Below the pieces are notes generated by a model. That model had not been told where the DNA came from. It saw nothing but the letters and a program-made list of their open reading frames with translations, and did no database searches. The translations under genes were made by a program, and so were the position numbers. A stretch of DNA of 64,000 bases. It comes from Sporosarcina luteola (GTDB taxonomy: Bacteria; Bacillota; Bacilli; Bacillales_A; Planococcaceae). This document shows, one piece after another, positions 34,286-42,496 of this stretch. Position 1 is the first letter of the stretch. Every line of letters begins with the position of its first letter. Where the stretch lies: the NCBI GenBank assembly GCA_014204635.1, contig JACHLS010000015.1, positions 1-64,000 on the forward strand, read 5' to 3'.

Positions 34286-35115
34286 TTTGCGGATCGGAGT
34301 GTGTTGTGCGCGGTTGCCGGGATTTATGCGCACGTGGACTGCTGTTATGCTCGAGTTGCGGGTAGGTATGCGCGGCTATCCCGGTTTAATGTACGCTTAG
34401 GATTTATCTAGAAGTTGACCGATCCGTGGGCGATTCAAAAAGTTAGAGAACATGAGATTTCGCGCTGAATGCCTTTGACCATTCGAGGTTTCGTTAGTAG
34501 ATAAACACTTCAATGTCAGATGTCATGAGTCGCGGATGAAGTTATGCGCGGATTAGAATGTACAATGCGCGGCTGTCCGGATTTATGCGCGCCTGGACTG
34601 CTGTTATGCTCGGGTCGCGGGTAGGTATGCGCGGCTATCCTGGTTTAATGCGCGCTTAGGATTTATCTAGAAGTTGACCGATCCGTGGGCGATTCAAAAA
34701 GTTAGAGAACATGAGATGTCGCGCTGAATGCCTTTGCCCATTCGAGGTTTAGTTAATAGATAAACACTTCAATGTCAGATGTCATGAGTCGCGGAGGAAG
34801 TTATGCGCGGCTTGGAGTGTGCAATGCGCGGCTGTCGGGATTTATGCGTGGCTGCCGGAGTTTATGCGCGCGTGGACTGTTGTTATGCTCGGGTTGCGGG
34901 TAGGTATGCGCGGCTATCCCGGTTTAGTGCGCGCCTGGGTTTGTTTGTGTAATGCTCCCGGTCCGTGGAGAAGTAAAATGTTGTAGAACATGAGATTTCG
35001 CGCTGAATGCCTTTGACCATCCAAGGTATAGTTAGTAGTTAAGCACTTGAATGTCAGATGTCATTTGTTGTGGAGGAGGCAATGCTGCGCAGTTCCTCCG
35101 GTTTTATGCGTCTCC
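34286..35115 (+). repeat. Repeat array 3: three superrepeats of 259-279 bp containing the 20-21 bp unit
   Basis: Each superrepeat has a block of short units with core TATGCGCGG (in copy 1 at 34305, 34325, 34346, 34367, 34388) followed by a unique ~160-bp segment. That segment holds GATTTATCTAGAAGTTGACC (34401, 34660), CGCGCTGAATGCCTTTG (34461, 34720, 34999) and CAATGTCAGATGTCAT. Copies 1 and 2 are 259 bp apart and nearly identical; copy 3 is 279 bp on and diverged (GTAATGCTCCCGG). It fills the ~1 kb between hemZ and the enoyl-CoA hydratase gene. No credible ORF. Confidence 0.85.
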
Positions 35116-35209
35116 TAAGTATCGTTGTTACTTTCCACAGGTAAAAGGGTTTTGCCAGAGGATGCCGAATAATACATTATGAACAGCTATTCATTTTAAA
35201 AGGGGTGTC

Positions 35210-35992
35210 ATGATGTATCAGACAATCAGATTGGCTAAAGAGGGAAGACTGGCGAGATTGTACTTAAATCGTCCAGAAGCAATGAATGCGATGGATGATG
35301 TAATGATGAAGGAGTTGGCGGACGTCTTTGAGGCATTGCAAAACGATACGTCTGTGCAAGTGCTGATTCTGCAGGGGGAAGGCCGGGCTTTTTCGGCAGG
35401 AGGAGATATTAAAAAAATGATCGACCCGGATTCTCCTATGGATATCGGAAAGGTCATGGTGGATGTGTCGCGTTTGGCCAAAGGCTTATACAGTTTGCCG
35501 CAAATTACAATTGCAGCTATCCATGGGGCGGCCGCTGGGCTTGGATTCAGCATGGCGCTAGGATGCGATGTACTGATTGCCGAAGAGAATAGCAAAGTTG
35601 CAATGAATTTTATCGGCATCGGCTTAGTGCCGGATGGGGCAGGTCACTTTTTCTTAAAGGAGCGGATCGGCGTACCGAAAGCAAAGCAACTCATTTGGAA
35701 AGGGGATGTGATGACTGGTTTCCAGGCCGAGGCTAAGGGACTTGTTGATCAGCTGGTCCCTAGTGGTCAATTGGATCAGGCGGTTTCCGGATTGGCTGCT
35801 CAATTGTTGGCTTCTCCCATACAGGCTATGCTGGCGACAAAGAAGATTTTGCATGCACCGAAGATGAACGAATTAGAGGAAATACTTCAGATGGAAAGTG
35901 AAGCACAAGTGAACATGCGTAAAACGTCAGACCACTTGGAAGGAATACAAGCATTCATTGAAAAAAGGCATCCTGCCTTTAGAGGTCAATAG
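35210..35992 (+). CDS. yhaR: Enoyl-CoA hydratase/isomerase family protein (YhaR-like)
   Basis: 260 residues of the crotonase fold. The oxyanion-hole segments are GRAFSAGGDIKKM (near 64) and AIHGAAAGLGFSMALGCDVLIAE (near 105). It acts on CoA thioesters: hydration, isomerisation or a related step in fatty-acid or phenylacetate-type catabolism. The second catalytic Glu typical of hydratases is not obvious at IGLVPDGAG, so isomerase activity is possible. ATGATG starts at 35210/35213 after AGGGGTG. Position after hemZ fits B. subtilis yhaR. Confidence 0.9.
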   Translation: MMYQTIRLAKEGRLARLYLNRPEAMNAMDDVMMKELADVFEALQNDTSVQVLILQGEGRAFSAGGDIKKMIDPDSPMDIGKVMVDVSRLAKGLYSLPQITIAAIHGAAAGLGFSMALGCDVLIAEENSKVAMNFIGIGLVPDGAGHFFLKERIGVPKAKQLIWKGDVMTGFQAEAKGLVDQLVPSGQLDQAVSGLAAQLLASPIQAMLATKKILHAPKMNELEEILQMESEAQVNMRKTSDHLEGIQAFIEKRHPAFRGQ

Positions 35993-36092
35993 ATGGAAAA
36001 AATTACTGCAAAATTATATTGAATTAAAGGTTTATTCCCACTTAGAATAGGTTATATATGTACTTGCATAGATGTATAAGGGGGAGCAAAAA

Positions 36093-36908
36093 ATGGACCG
36101 TATCTTCACCAATGAAGCTGCTGATAGGTTTTTTGAGGAAAATAAAGATTTATTTGAACAAGAACTTTTGAATGAAGCCGTCAATGTCAGAGAGAAAATA
36201 AATGACATTCTTGAGATCGGCAATATTGATTTGATTAACAACGCCCATCAGCTTGTGTCCTATATTCTAGAAGGAAGAGAAAACGAGTTGCTCGCATTCG
36301 CGAAGCAGGAAGGAATTGCTTGGGCAACCCACTCACTCACCCTATCCTTTAAGCTGGAATGGGTACAGGCCATTAGAAGAACACTTTGGTCTTTTATAAA
36401 TAAATTTACGGAAGCACGACCTTACGAGTACGATTTTTTCAGTTTGGAAAAGCAGATTAACAATCGCTTGGATACGTTCTTGAATGCATTCTTTATTAAT
36501 TATTCCACCTACAAAGATTCATTGCTTAAGGCGCAGAGGGAATTGGTTGAGAATCTTTCCGTTCCCATCATTCCCATTACACCGCACATTTCTATTCTTC
36601 CTTTGATCGGCACAATTGATTACTTTCGAGCGAAAGTGATGGAAGAAAAAGTGTTGACGGAAATTGGACGTTTACGTATTCAAACGTTATTTATGGATTT
36701 ATCAGGCATCGCAAATATGGAGTCTGAGGTCATCGATCAATTAATGAAGATTATTGATGGAGCCGCGATGATGGGATGTCGTACGGTGATCACAGGGCTT
36801 CGGCCAGATGTTGTGCGCAATGTCATCCGACTTGGTGTCCGATTTGATGAACAGACAGAAACGATTGGTTCTTTGCAGCAAGCCCTGCAAGCGTATCTTT
36901 TGCGATAA
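36093..36908 (+). CDS. RsbR-like STAS-domain protein (stressosome component)
   Basis: 271 residues: an N-terminal all-helical sensor of the RsbR non-heme-globin type (~1-145, ENKDLFEQELLNEAVNVREKI) and a C-terminal STAS domain (~155-265, LFMDLSGIANMESEVIDQLMKII, GLRPDVVRNVIRLG). RsbR paralogues build the stressosome with RsbS and RsbT and control sigma-B. In canonical RsbR the start of the STAS helix reads D-I-T-G; here it is DLSG, so a Ser may replace the phosphorylated Thr. The ATG follows GGGGGAG. No rsbST genes are in the window. Confidence 0.87.
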   Translation: MDRIFTNEAADRFFEENKDLFEQELLNEAVNVREKINDILEIGNIDLINNAHQLVSYILEGRENELLAFAKQEGIAWATHSLTLSFKLEWVQAIRRTLWSFINKFTEARPYEYDFFSLEKQINNRLDTFLNAFFINYSTYKDSLLKAQRELVENLSVPIIPITPHISILPLIGTIDYFRAKVMEEKVLTEIGRLRIQTLFMDLSGIANMESEVIDQLMKIIDGAAMMGCRTVITGLRPDVVRNVIRLGVRFDEQTETIGSLQQALQAYLLR

Positions 36909-36917
36909 CCTATTTTG

Positions 36918-36952
36918 CACACCCGTTTCCACTTGGAAACGGGTGTTTTTGA
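36918..36952 (+). terminator. Terminator of the RsbR-like gene
   Basis: CACCCGTTTCCA-CTT-GGAAACGGGTGTTTTT. Its stem is nearly the same as that of the terminator at 37028. Confidence 0.93.
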
Positions 36953-37027
36953 TGAGAAATCGCACTGTTGGCCCGCGCCAGTTGAAGCTTCCTTTAATGA
37001 ACTATGTATCTTCTGCGTTATCCTATG

Positions 37028-37066
37028 TTAAAAACCCGTTTCCACACTTGGAAACGGGTTTTTAAA
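37028..37066 (-). terminator. Terminator of mgsA
   Basis: AAAAACCCGTTTCCA...TGGAAACGGGTTTTTAA, placed 20 nt beyond the mgsA stop on the minus strand. It shares ACCCGTTTCCA...TGGAAACGGGT with the 36918 terminator. Confidence 0.9.
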
Positions 37067-37086
37067 CATAGAACATTGCTGCCTGC

Positions 37087-37506
37087 TTATTTAAGTCCTC
37101 TTGAACGGTATTTTTCTGCTGTATCCCGCCAGGAGAAGTAGCCTTTTTCAATCGCACGAATGAGCAGTTCCGCAGTCGCAATATTCGTTGCCAGTGGAAC
37201 TCCATAGACATCGCATAAACGTAAAAGGGCGCTGACGTCCGGTTCATGAGGTTGGGCAGTCAAGGGATCACGGAAAAAAATAATGAGATCCAGTTCTCCG
37301 GTTGCGATCATCGAGCCAATTTGCTGGTCGCCGCCCAGTGGTCCGGACATGAGCCGGTTGACGTGCAAGTCTGTTTCCTCCATGATGCGTTTCCCCGTTG
37401 TTCCTGTCCCGTATAACGTATATTGCGAAAAGATGTGTTCATAGGCAATGGTGAAATTCACCATTTCATCTTTTTTTTGATCGTGTGCGATAAGTGCGAT
37501 GTTCAT
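37087..37506 (-). CDS. mgsA: Methylglyoxal synthase
   Basis: 139 residues. Converts dihydroxyacetone phosphate to methylglyoxal and phosphate, a bypass that relieves sugar-phosphate stress. Phosphate-binding GTGTTGKRI and the catalytic [11 protein letters not shown] (D60) are intact, as are [14 protein letters not shown] and the C-terminal LATNIATAE. The ATG has a CCGGAGG site. In B. subtilis mgsA lies in the dapB region, so placement here differs. Confidence 0.97.
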   Translation of the reverse strand: MNIALIAHDQKKDEMVNFTIAYEHIFSQYTLYGTGTTGKRIMEETDLHVNRLMSGPLGGDQQIGSMIATGELDLIIFFRDPLTAQPHEPDVSALLRLCDVYGVPLATNIATAELLIRAIEKGYFSWRDTAEKYRSRGLK

Positions 37507-37539
37507 AGAGGTACCTCCGGAAGTCTTTTTTTCAGTATA

Positions 37540-37725
37540 TCACGTATGGAAGAGCAATAGCTTCCCTGCTGGTGAAGCCAGTCGGTGGGTCTGTTCGTTC
37601 AAGTTTCTCTCCTCCAGCAGAACGCGTCCTTTTTCCTTCGCTTCCTCGTCCGTTGCCGCAGTAAATGTCTCCTCCGTCAACAATTCCCCGTTTTTCTCAT
37701 ACGCTGTCAATTTATAAGTCCTCAT
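37540..37725 (-). CDS. yhzD: YhzD-like small protein
   Basis: 61 residues matching the YhzD pattern as I recall it: YKLTAYEKNGELLTEETF, ATDEEAKEKG, and THRLASPAGKLLLFH at the C terminus. Cytoplasmic, function unknown. The ATG at 37725 is 9 nt from CGGAGGG; an in-frame ATG at 37734 abuts that site and is unlikely. Confidence 0.82.
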   Translation of the reverse strand: MRTYKLTAYEKNGELLTEETFTAATDEEAKEKGRVLLEERNLNEQTHRLASPAGKLLLFHT

Positions 37726-37813
37726 TCGTCCCATCCCTCCGTTCGATTTTCTCTATTATACAACTTCGGGATAATAAATGAATAGTGATTCATTCGGATG
37801 ATGAAAATAAATT

Positions 37814-37889
37814 GTAAAGGTCGCTTGACAATGCATAGAAGGTAAAGTAAACTTTACGTAAAGTTAGCTTTACGTAAAGGGGACTTTAC
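37814..37889 (+). promoter_or_regulatory. Promoter with an array of 16-bp operators GTAAAG-N4-CTTTAC
   Basis: Three copies of GTAAAG-N4-CTTTAC lie head to tail without spacing: 37842-37857, 37858-37873 and 37874-37889. A fourth, with one mismatch (GTAAAG-N4-CTTGAC), is at 37814-37829 and covers the -35 box TTGACA (37825-37830). The -10 TAAACT (37848-37853) lies inside the first abutting copy. The junctions create perfect CTTTACGTAAAG palindromes. Such a layout should give cooperative repression, most simply by the HTH protein encoded next. Confidence 0.75.
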
Positions 37890-37912
37890 AATTTGAAGGG
37901 AGGAGCATCCAA

Positions 37913-38110
37913 CTGAATAACTTGATAAAGGAAAAGAGGACCGAGATGGGGTGGACGCAAGACGATCTTGCAGAGAAACTGGATGTTTCCAGACAAACAA
38001 TCATTTCCTTAGAAAAGGGGAGATATAACCCCTCCCTCATTTTAGCCTTTAAAATTTCAAAGCTCTTTGCTTGCAGAATTGAAGACATTTTTTTACCGGA
38101 GGAGGAATGA
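37913..38110 (+). CDS. XRE-family HTH regulator (Cro-like, 65 aa)
   Basis: A single-domain DNA-binding protein: IKEKRTEMGWTQDDLAEKLDVSRQTIISLEKGRYNPSLILAFKI is a classical Cro/C1 helix-turn-helix, ending IEDIFLPEEE. The best start is a rare CTG at 37913, giving M-NNLIKEK as in relatives; it is 8 nt behind GGGAGGAG, while the TTG at 37922 is 17 nt away. The operator array ends 24 nt upstream, implying autoregulation. Two membrane-protein genes follow at once, so this is the regulator of a small three-gene cassette. Confidence 0.88.
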   Translation: MNNLIKEKRTEMGWTQDDLAEKLDVSRQTIISLEKGRYNPSLILAFKISKLFACRIEDIFLPEEE

Positions 38111-38113
38111 CTG

Positions 38114-38425
38114 TTGTACGAAGAATTCGATATATGGGCATTTTTGTCGGGGCTGCCGTTAGGATTGGCCATTGCCGGTATTATCCTTTATTTCAGTTGG
38201 AGAAAAGGGAAGAAGGAGCGCAGGTATGATGAACGGTATACGAATGTTCATCGACAGGCGAAGTCGATATCCTGGGGAACCACGACAGTTGCGATTTTAG
38301 TAGCCTGGGCGATTGTTATGATTGTCGAAGGTTCCCAATTAGCATTTTTCGTATTAGCTGGCTTATGGGTAGTCCATATGGTTTCCTATGGAATTGGCGC
38401 GGCAATCGCGAGTAAACAAAATTAG
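38114..38425 (+). CDS. Small membrane protein A of the HTH cassette
   Basis: 103 residues with a first helix (IWAFLSGLPLGLAIAGIILYFSW), a basic loop KGKKERRYDERYTNVHRQAKSISWG, and two further helices (TTVAILVAWAIVMIV, LAFFVLAGLWVVHMVSYGIGAAI). It starts with TTG 38114, overlapping the spacing of the HTH stop by 3 nt, after GGAGGA. It is paralogous to the next gene: the K-ERR-DERY--VH--A--ISWG loop is shared. DUF3796/DUF2178-like by pattern, function unknown. Confidence 0.8.
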   Translation: MYEEFDIWAFLSGLPLGLAIAGIILYFSWRKGKKERRYDERYTNVHRQAKSISWGTTTVAILVAWAIVMIVEGSQLAFFVLAGLWVVHMVSYGIGAAIASKQN

Positions 38426-38439
38426 TAAGGGGGCTCCTT

Positions 38440-38742
38440 ATGATTCTATCAGGAGAAATGATTTCTGGTTTTATATCAGGATTTGGTATTGTCCTGTTAA
38501 TCGCTTTGTTCTACTTCTGGAAAGGCAGGAAAGAGCGAAGGTTTGACGAACGGTATGAAACGGTGCATGCAAAAGCGAGGACTATTTCGTGGGGGATTAC
38601 AGTCATAGTACTTGCACTTATGTGGCTCGGCGCTTTGATTTACGAAGGAGCATCCCTAGCATTTATCCTTCTTGCCGCAGCATACGGTATTATGCTCCTA
38701 TCATATGGCATAGCGGTTTTTGTTTTGAATAAAAAATTATAA
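38440..38742 (+). CDS. Small membrane protein B of the HTH cassette
   Basis: 100 residues, three predicted helices, with RKERRFDERYETVHAKARTISWG between the first and second. It is about 40% identical by eye to the preceding gene and has the same length, so the two arose by duplication. The ATG has AAGGGGG. 60 nt separate it from yhaQ, so read-through into the ABC transporter is possible. Confidence 0.8.
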   Translation: MILSGEMISGFISGFGIVLLIALFYFWKGRKERRFDERYETVHAKARTISWGITVIVLALMWLGALIYEGASLAFILLAAAYGIMLLSYGIAVFVLNKKL

Positions 38743-38802
38743 ATGAAACGAATCTTTAATCCGTACCGTAAGTAGGATAGAAGAAAGAGAGAGGGGAACA
38801 GT

Positions 38803-39702
38803 ATGACGCTACTATTAAATAATGTTACAAAAAAATTCGGTGATTTCACGGCCGTTGACAAGTTAGATTTGACTGTACAAGAAGGGACAATGTACGGATT
38901 CCTGGGAGCGAACGGAGCTGGGAAAACGACAACCTTCCGAATGGTGTTGGGGCTATTGACGCCGAACGAAGGGACCATTACATGGAATGGAAAAACGATT
39001 TCCTATGCAACAAGCCCTGAGATAGGATATTTGCCAGAAGAACGAGGATTGTATCCCAAAATGAAAGTCGAAGATCAGCTCGTCTTCCTAGGAGAGTTGC
39101 GAGGCATGAAAAAGGCGGATGCCAAAAGGTCGATCGACCAGTGGCTTGAACGCTTCGAGGTGCCGCAATATAAAACCAAGCGGGTGGAAGAGTTGTCGAA
39201 AGGGAATCAGCAGAAGATCCAAGTGATTGCCGCTTTGATGCATAATCCCAAGTTGCTCATATTGGATGAACCCTTCTCCGGACTTGACCCGGTCAATGTT
39301 GAAATGTTAAAAAGCGCAATTCTTGACTTCCGGAATAACGGGGCCACCATCGTGTTTTCTAGCCACCGGATGGATCATGTGGAGGAGTTATGTGAACAGC
39401 TCAGCATCATCCATCGCGGCAAGCAAATTGTCCGCGGCTCATTGCGCGATGTGAAACGGTCGTTTGGACGACAAAATGTCCGGATTAAATCAGATCACGA
39501 TTTAACGGTGTTGGAAGCAATTGATGGGGTGCAGGGCTTTACAAAATCGATAGAGGGCGGCGTATTCCAAATCGAGGATGAGCGGACTGCGGAAAAATTA
39601 CTTGCTGCCGCACTGCAGTTGGGGCCGATTCGGCATTTTGAGATTGAGGAGCCGTCGCTGCAGGAAATTTTCATAGCAAAGGTAGGGAAAGAACATGCGT
39701 GA
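38803..39702 (+). CDS. yhaQ: ABC transporter ATP-binding protein YhaQ
   Basis: 299 residues, NatA-like. Walker A is GANGAGKTT (near 36), the signature is LSKGNQQKIQ and Walker B is LLILDEPFSGLDP with an intact Glu; the C-terminal ~80 residues are the family tail. Together with YhaP it forms a two-gene ABC-2 exporter; in B. subtilis the pair belongs to the NatAB-like sodium/antibiotic exporters, with the substrate unproven. GAGGGG site before the ATG. It overlaps yhaP by 8 nt. Confidence 0.93.
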   Translation: MTLLLNNVTKKFGDFTAVDKLDLTVQEGTMYGFLGANGAGKTTTFRMVLGLLTPNEGTITWNGKTISYATSPEIGYLPEERGLYPKMKVEDQLVFLGELRGMKKADAKRSIDQWLERFEVPQYKTKRVEELSKGNQQKIQVIAALMHNPKLLILDEPFSGLDPVNVEMLKSAILDFRNNGATIVFSSHRMDHVEELCEQLSIIHRGKQIVRGSLRDVKRSFGRQNVRIKSDHDLTVLEAIDGVQGFTKSIEGGVFQIEDERTAEKLLAAALQLGPIRHFEIEEPSLQEIFIAKVGKEHA

Positions 39703-40957
39703 TTTTTGGATTATCTTTAAACAGGCGTTTGTTACCAAGGCAAAGGCAAAATCATTTACTATCACAACAGCGATCATGGTTGCGGCGATTTTCATATTTG
39801 CCAATATTGGAAGCATCATTGACAGTGTGAAAAATATCACAGGCGATGATAAGACCGCAAATGAGCTGAATGTCATTGACAATAGCGGTGTGCTCTTTCC
39901 ATTGTTGAAAGCAGAAATTGAGGCAGCTGATGAAACATTATCACTTGTCGATTCTAAAAGTACGGAAGCTGAACTTGAAAATGAAGTAAAAGAGGGAGCC
40001 ATCGATTCATTTGTGACATTGGACTTAAATGAAGCGAATACGATTCAAGCGAAGTATATGACGAAAAGTGTCATCGATTTTGATTTTCCTAGACAGATTC
40101 AAGAAGCACTGCAATCCGTCCAGACGCAAATGAATGCGCAGCAGTTGTCATTGACTGGAGAACAAGTTCAGTCCCTCTTCGCACCGATCCAGTTTGAACA
40201 AAAGAATATATCGGCATCCGCGAAATCGGAAGAAGAGTTAATGCAGGCAGGTGTATTAGTTTATGTGTTGATGTTTGTCATTTACATGTCTGTTATCATG
40301 TATTCCAGTATGATTGCGATGGAAGTCGCTACAGAGAAATCGTCTCGTGTGATGGAGATCCTGATTTCCAGTGTATCGCCAGTAAAGCATATGTTTGCGA
40401 AGGTGTTCGGTATTGGAACGCTCGGCATTTTGCAAATCATTATTTACGGTTTGGCAGGCTACATTGCTTTCACTACGGCGAAAGCGAAAGAAACAGGCGG
40501 TTTTCTTGATATGCTGGATCTATCGAATATGAATGTTTCCACTTTGGTTTATGCCGTTGTATTCTTCCTGCTGGGCTATTTCTTATATGCGACGCTGGCG
40601 GCATTGCTCGGTTCGCTGGTCAGCCGGACAGAAGATGTGCAGCAGATGATTTTGCCGATGTCATTGCTGATCGTGGCAGCATTTCTTATTGCCATGGCAG
40701 GACTCGGCAATCCAGAGCTTGGTTTTCTGAAATACGCATCGTATTTCCCATTCTTTACACCGCTTGTTATGTTCTTGCGAGTTGGTATGTTGAACTTGCC
40801 GCTATGGGAACCGCTAGTATCAATCGGCATTATGATTGTCACGATCTTCTTGCTTGGCTGGTTCGGTGCCCGCGTTTATCGCGGCGGTGTACTGATGTAT
40901 GGTCCATCCCGTTCCTTGAAAGACATTAAAAAAGCGGTACAGCTAGGAAAAGAATAA
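39695..40957 (+). CDS. yhaP: ABC transporter permease YhaP
   Basis: 420 residues, NatB-like ABC-2 permease. TM1 (~18-40), then a large extracytoplasmic domain (~45-180) and five or six helices in the C-terminal half, including VLMFVIYMSVIMYSSMIAMEVATEKSSRVMEILISSV, a family hallmark. Translation is coupled to yhaQ. Closed by a terminator at 41023. Confidence 0.93.
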   Translation: MRDFWIIFKQAFVTKAKAKSFTITTAIMVAAIFIFANIGSIIDSVKNITGDDKTANELNVIDNSGVLFPLLKAEIEAADETLSLVDSKSTEAELENEVKEGAIDSFVTLDLNEANTIQAKYMTKSVIDFDFPRQIQEALQSVQTQMNAQQLSLTGEQVQSLFAPIQFEQKNISASAKSEEELMQAGVLVYVLMFVIYMSVIMYSSMIAMEVATEKSSRVMEILISSVSPVKHMFAKVFGIGTLGILQIIIYGLAGYIAFTTAKAKETGGFLDMLDLSNMNVSTLVYAVVFFLLGYFLYATLAALLGSLVSRTEDVQQMILPMSLLIVAAFLIAMAGLGNPELGFLKYASYFPFFTPLVMFLRVGMLNLPLWEPLVSIGIMIVTIFLLGWFGARVYRGGVLMYGPSRSLKDIKKAVQLGKE

Positions 40958-41022
40958 AAGAAGGAACGTTTTCTTGGGGCAACCGATTCGGTTGAGGGGG
41001 AAAGTTTTTAAATACACTCTAG

Positions 41023-41063
41023 ACAGGGACACCATTCACAGAAGAATGGGTGTCCCTGTTTTC
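41023..41063 (+). terminator. Terminator after yhaP
   Basis: ACAGGGACACCATTC...GAATGGGTGTCCCTGT followed by TTTCG. The ~200 nt beyond, up to yhaO, hold AT-rich sequence but no gene. Confidence 0.85.
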
Positions 41064-41269
41064 GTTGACATCTCGTTGTTCACATCTTTTCAACCTAAGC
41101 GTTTTTTTCGGTTGCCTATTGGGGTAGTATCACTAGCTAAATTGTTTTTTGTTGTCTCCTCTTAAAGAAACCCCTTATTTTCAGAACGCTTCCTTTTATT
41201 TTTCTGTTTCTATTAGGGATTGATATGGTAAAATAGGAACAAATATTCGTTTTGTGAAGGAGGATTGCA

Positions 41270-42487
41270 ATGTCTACTATCCGTTTTATCCATACAGCCG
41301 ATCTCCATCTTGGAAGCCCTTTTAAGGGGATGACCGATTTGCCCGCGTCCCATCTGGAGTCTCTTCGGAGTAGCACGATACAGGCATTTCAACGGATGAT
41401 CGAGCATGCTCTCGTTTCAAAACCGGATTTTGTGCTCGTTGTAGGCGATTTGTATGATGGGGAAGATCGGAATTTAAGGGCGCAGTTGAAGTTTCAAGAA
41501 GGAATGGAAAAGCTGCACGAGGCCGGCATTCCCGTTTTCCTTTCTCATGGAAATCATGATCATTTAAGTGGTTCGTGGACAAGAGTCGCCTTGCCTCCGA
41601 ATGTTCATGTTTTTGACGACACAGTGGAAACGGCGCGCATTCAATTGAACGGGCAGGACGTGTTGATACATGGTTTCAGCTACAAAGAAAGACATATTCG
41701 AACGCCGATGATCCATCACTATCCAAAAGCGGCAGGGGACAATATTGAAATCGGCATGCTGCATGGCAGTGTGGCGGGAAATGAGACCCATGCTGTGTAT
41801 GCCCCTTTTACAAAGGAGCAGCTTCTGGAAAAGCGATATGATTATTGGGCGCTTGGACATATTCATCTCCGTCAAAAACTGCACCAAGATCCGCCGATCA
41901 TTTATCCAGGCAATATACAGGGGCGGCATCGGAATGAAAAGGGGATGAAGGGATTTTATGAAGTGGAATTATCGAAAACCGAAACAGCTCTTCGATTTAT
42001 TCCGACATCTGCCATTCTGTTTGAGCAAATTGAAGTGGAGTGTTCCGGTATTCGTCATGCCAATGAGTGGTTAAAGCATTGCTGGGAAGCATTGGAGACG
42101 AATGAAACGAACATAGGCCGCATCGTGGAGTTGCGCCTTACCGGGGTGGACACGGAGACCGAGGAGTTGTTCAGACAGGCACCGGAGAATGAGTGGCTGG
42201 AAGTCCTGCGCGAACATTTGGATGAGGTGGAGCCATTCATCTGGATCCGGAGTCTGGAAATCGAACGGCGTTCCGCTAGTTTACATACTACACCAAATGG
42301 AATGGTCGATTCCATTCTGGCAACGATGGAAGGATGGGCGATTGAAGATTGGCAATCCACATTGCAAGAAGTGTACCAGCATGTCCGAATCAGCAAGTAT
42401 TTGGAAGTGCTTGATGAAAAGGACGTCACGCGCATTAAACGGGATGCCAAACAGTTCATCGAAAATGAATTGGTCCGAATGGAGTGA
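41270..42487 (+). CDS. yhaO: YhaO, SbcD-like DNA repair nuclease subunit
   Basis: 405 residues of the Mre11/SbcD metallophosphoesterase family. Metal-binding motifs in order are HTADLHLGSPF, VGDLYDGED, SHGNHDHLSG, LHGSVAGNETH and WALGHIHLRQ. The rest forms a capping domain. Paired with YhaN like SbcD with SbcC: nuclease plus SMC-type ATPase. The ATG is preceded by GAAGGAGG. yhaO-yhaN-yhaM lie within a few nt and form one operon. Confidence 0.93.
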   Translation: MSTIRFIHTADLHLGSPFKGMTDLPASHLESLRSSTIQAFQRMIEHALVSKPDFVLVVGDLYDGEDRNLRAQLKFQEGMEKLHEAGIPVFLSHGNHDHLSGSWTRVALPPNVHVFDDTVETARIQLNGQDVLIHGFSYKERHIRTPMIHHYPKAAGDNIEIGMLHGSVAGNETHAVYAPFTKEQLLEKRYDYWALGHIHLRQKLHQDPPIIYPGNIQGRHRNEKGMKGFYEVELSKTETALRFIPTSAILFEQIEVECSGIRHANEWLKHCWEALETNETNIGRIVELRLTGVDTETEELFRQAPENEWLEVLREHLDEVEPFIWIRSLEIERRSASLHTTPNGMVDSILATMEGWAIEDWQSTLQEVYQHVRISKYLEVLDEKDVTRIKRDAKQFIENELVRME

Positions 42488-42496
42488 GGTTAGGAA

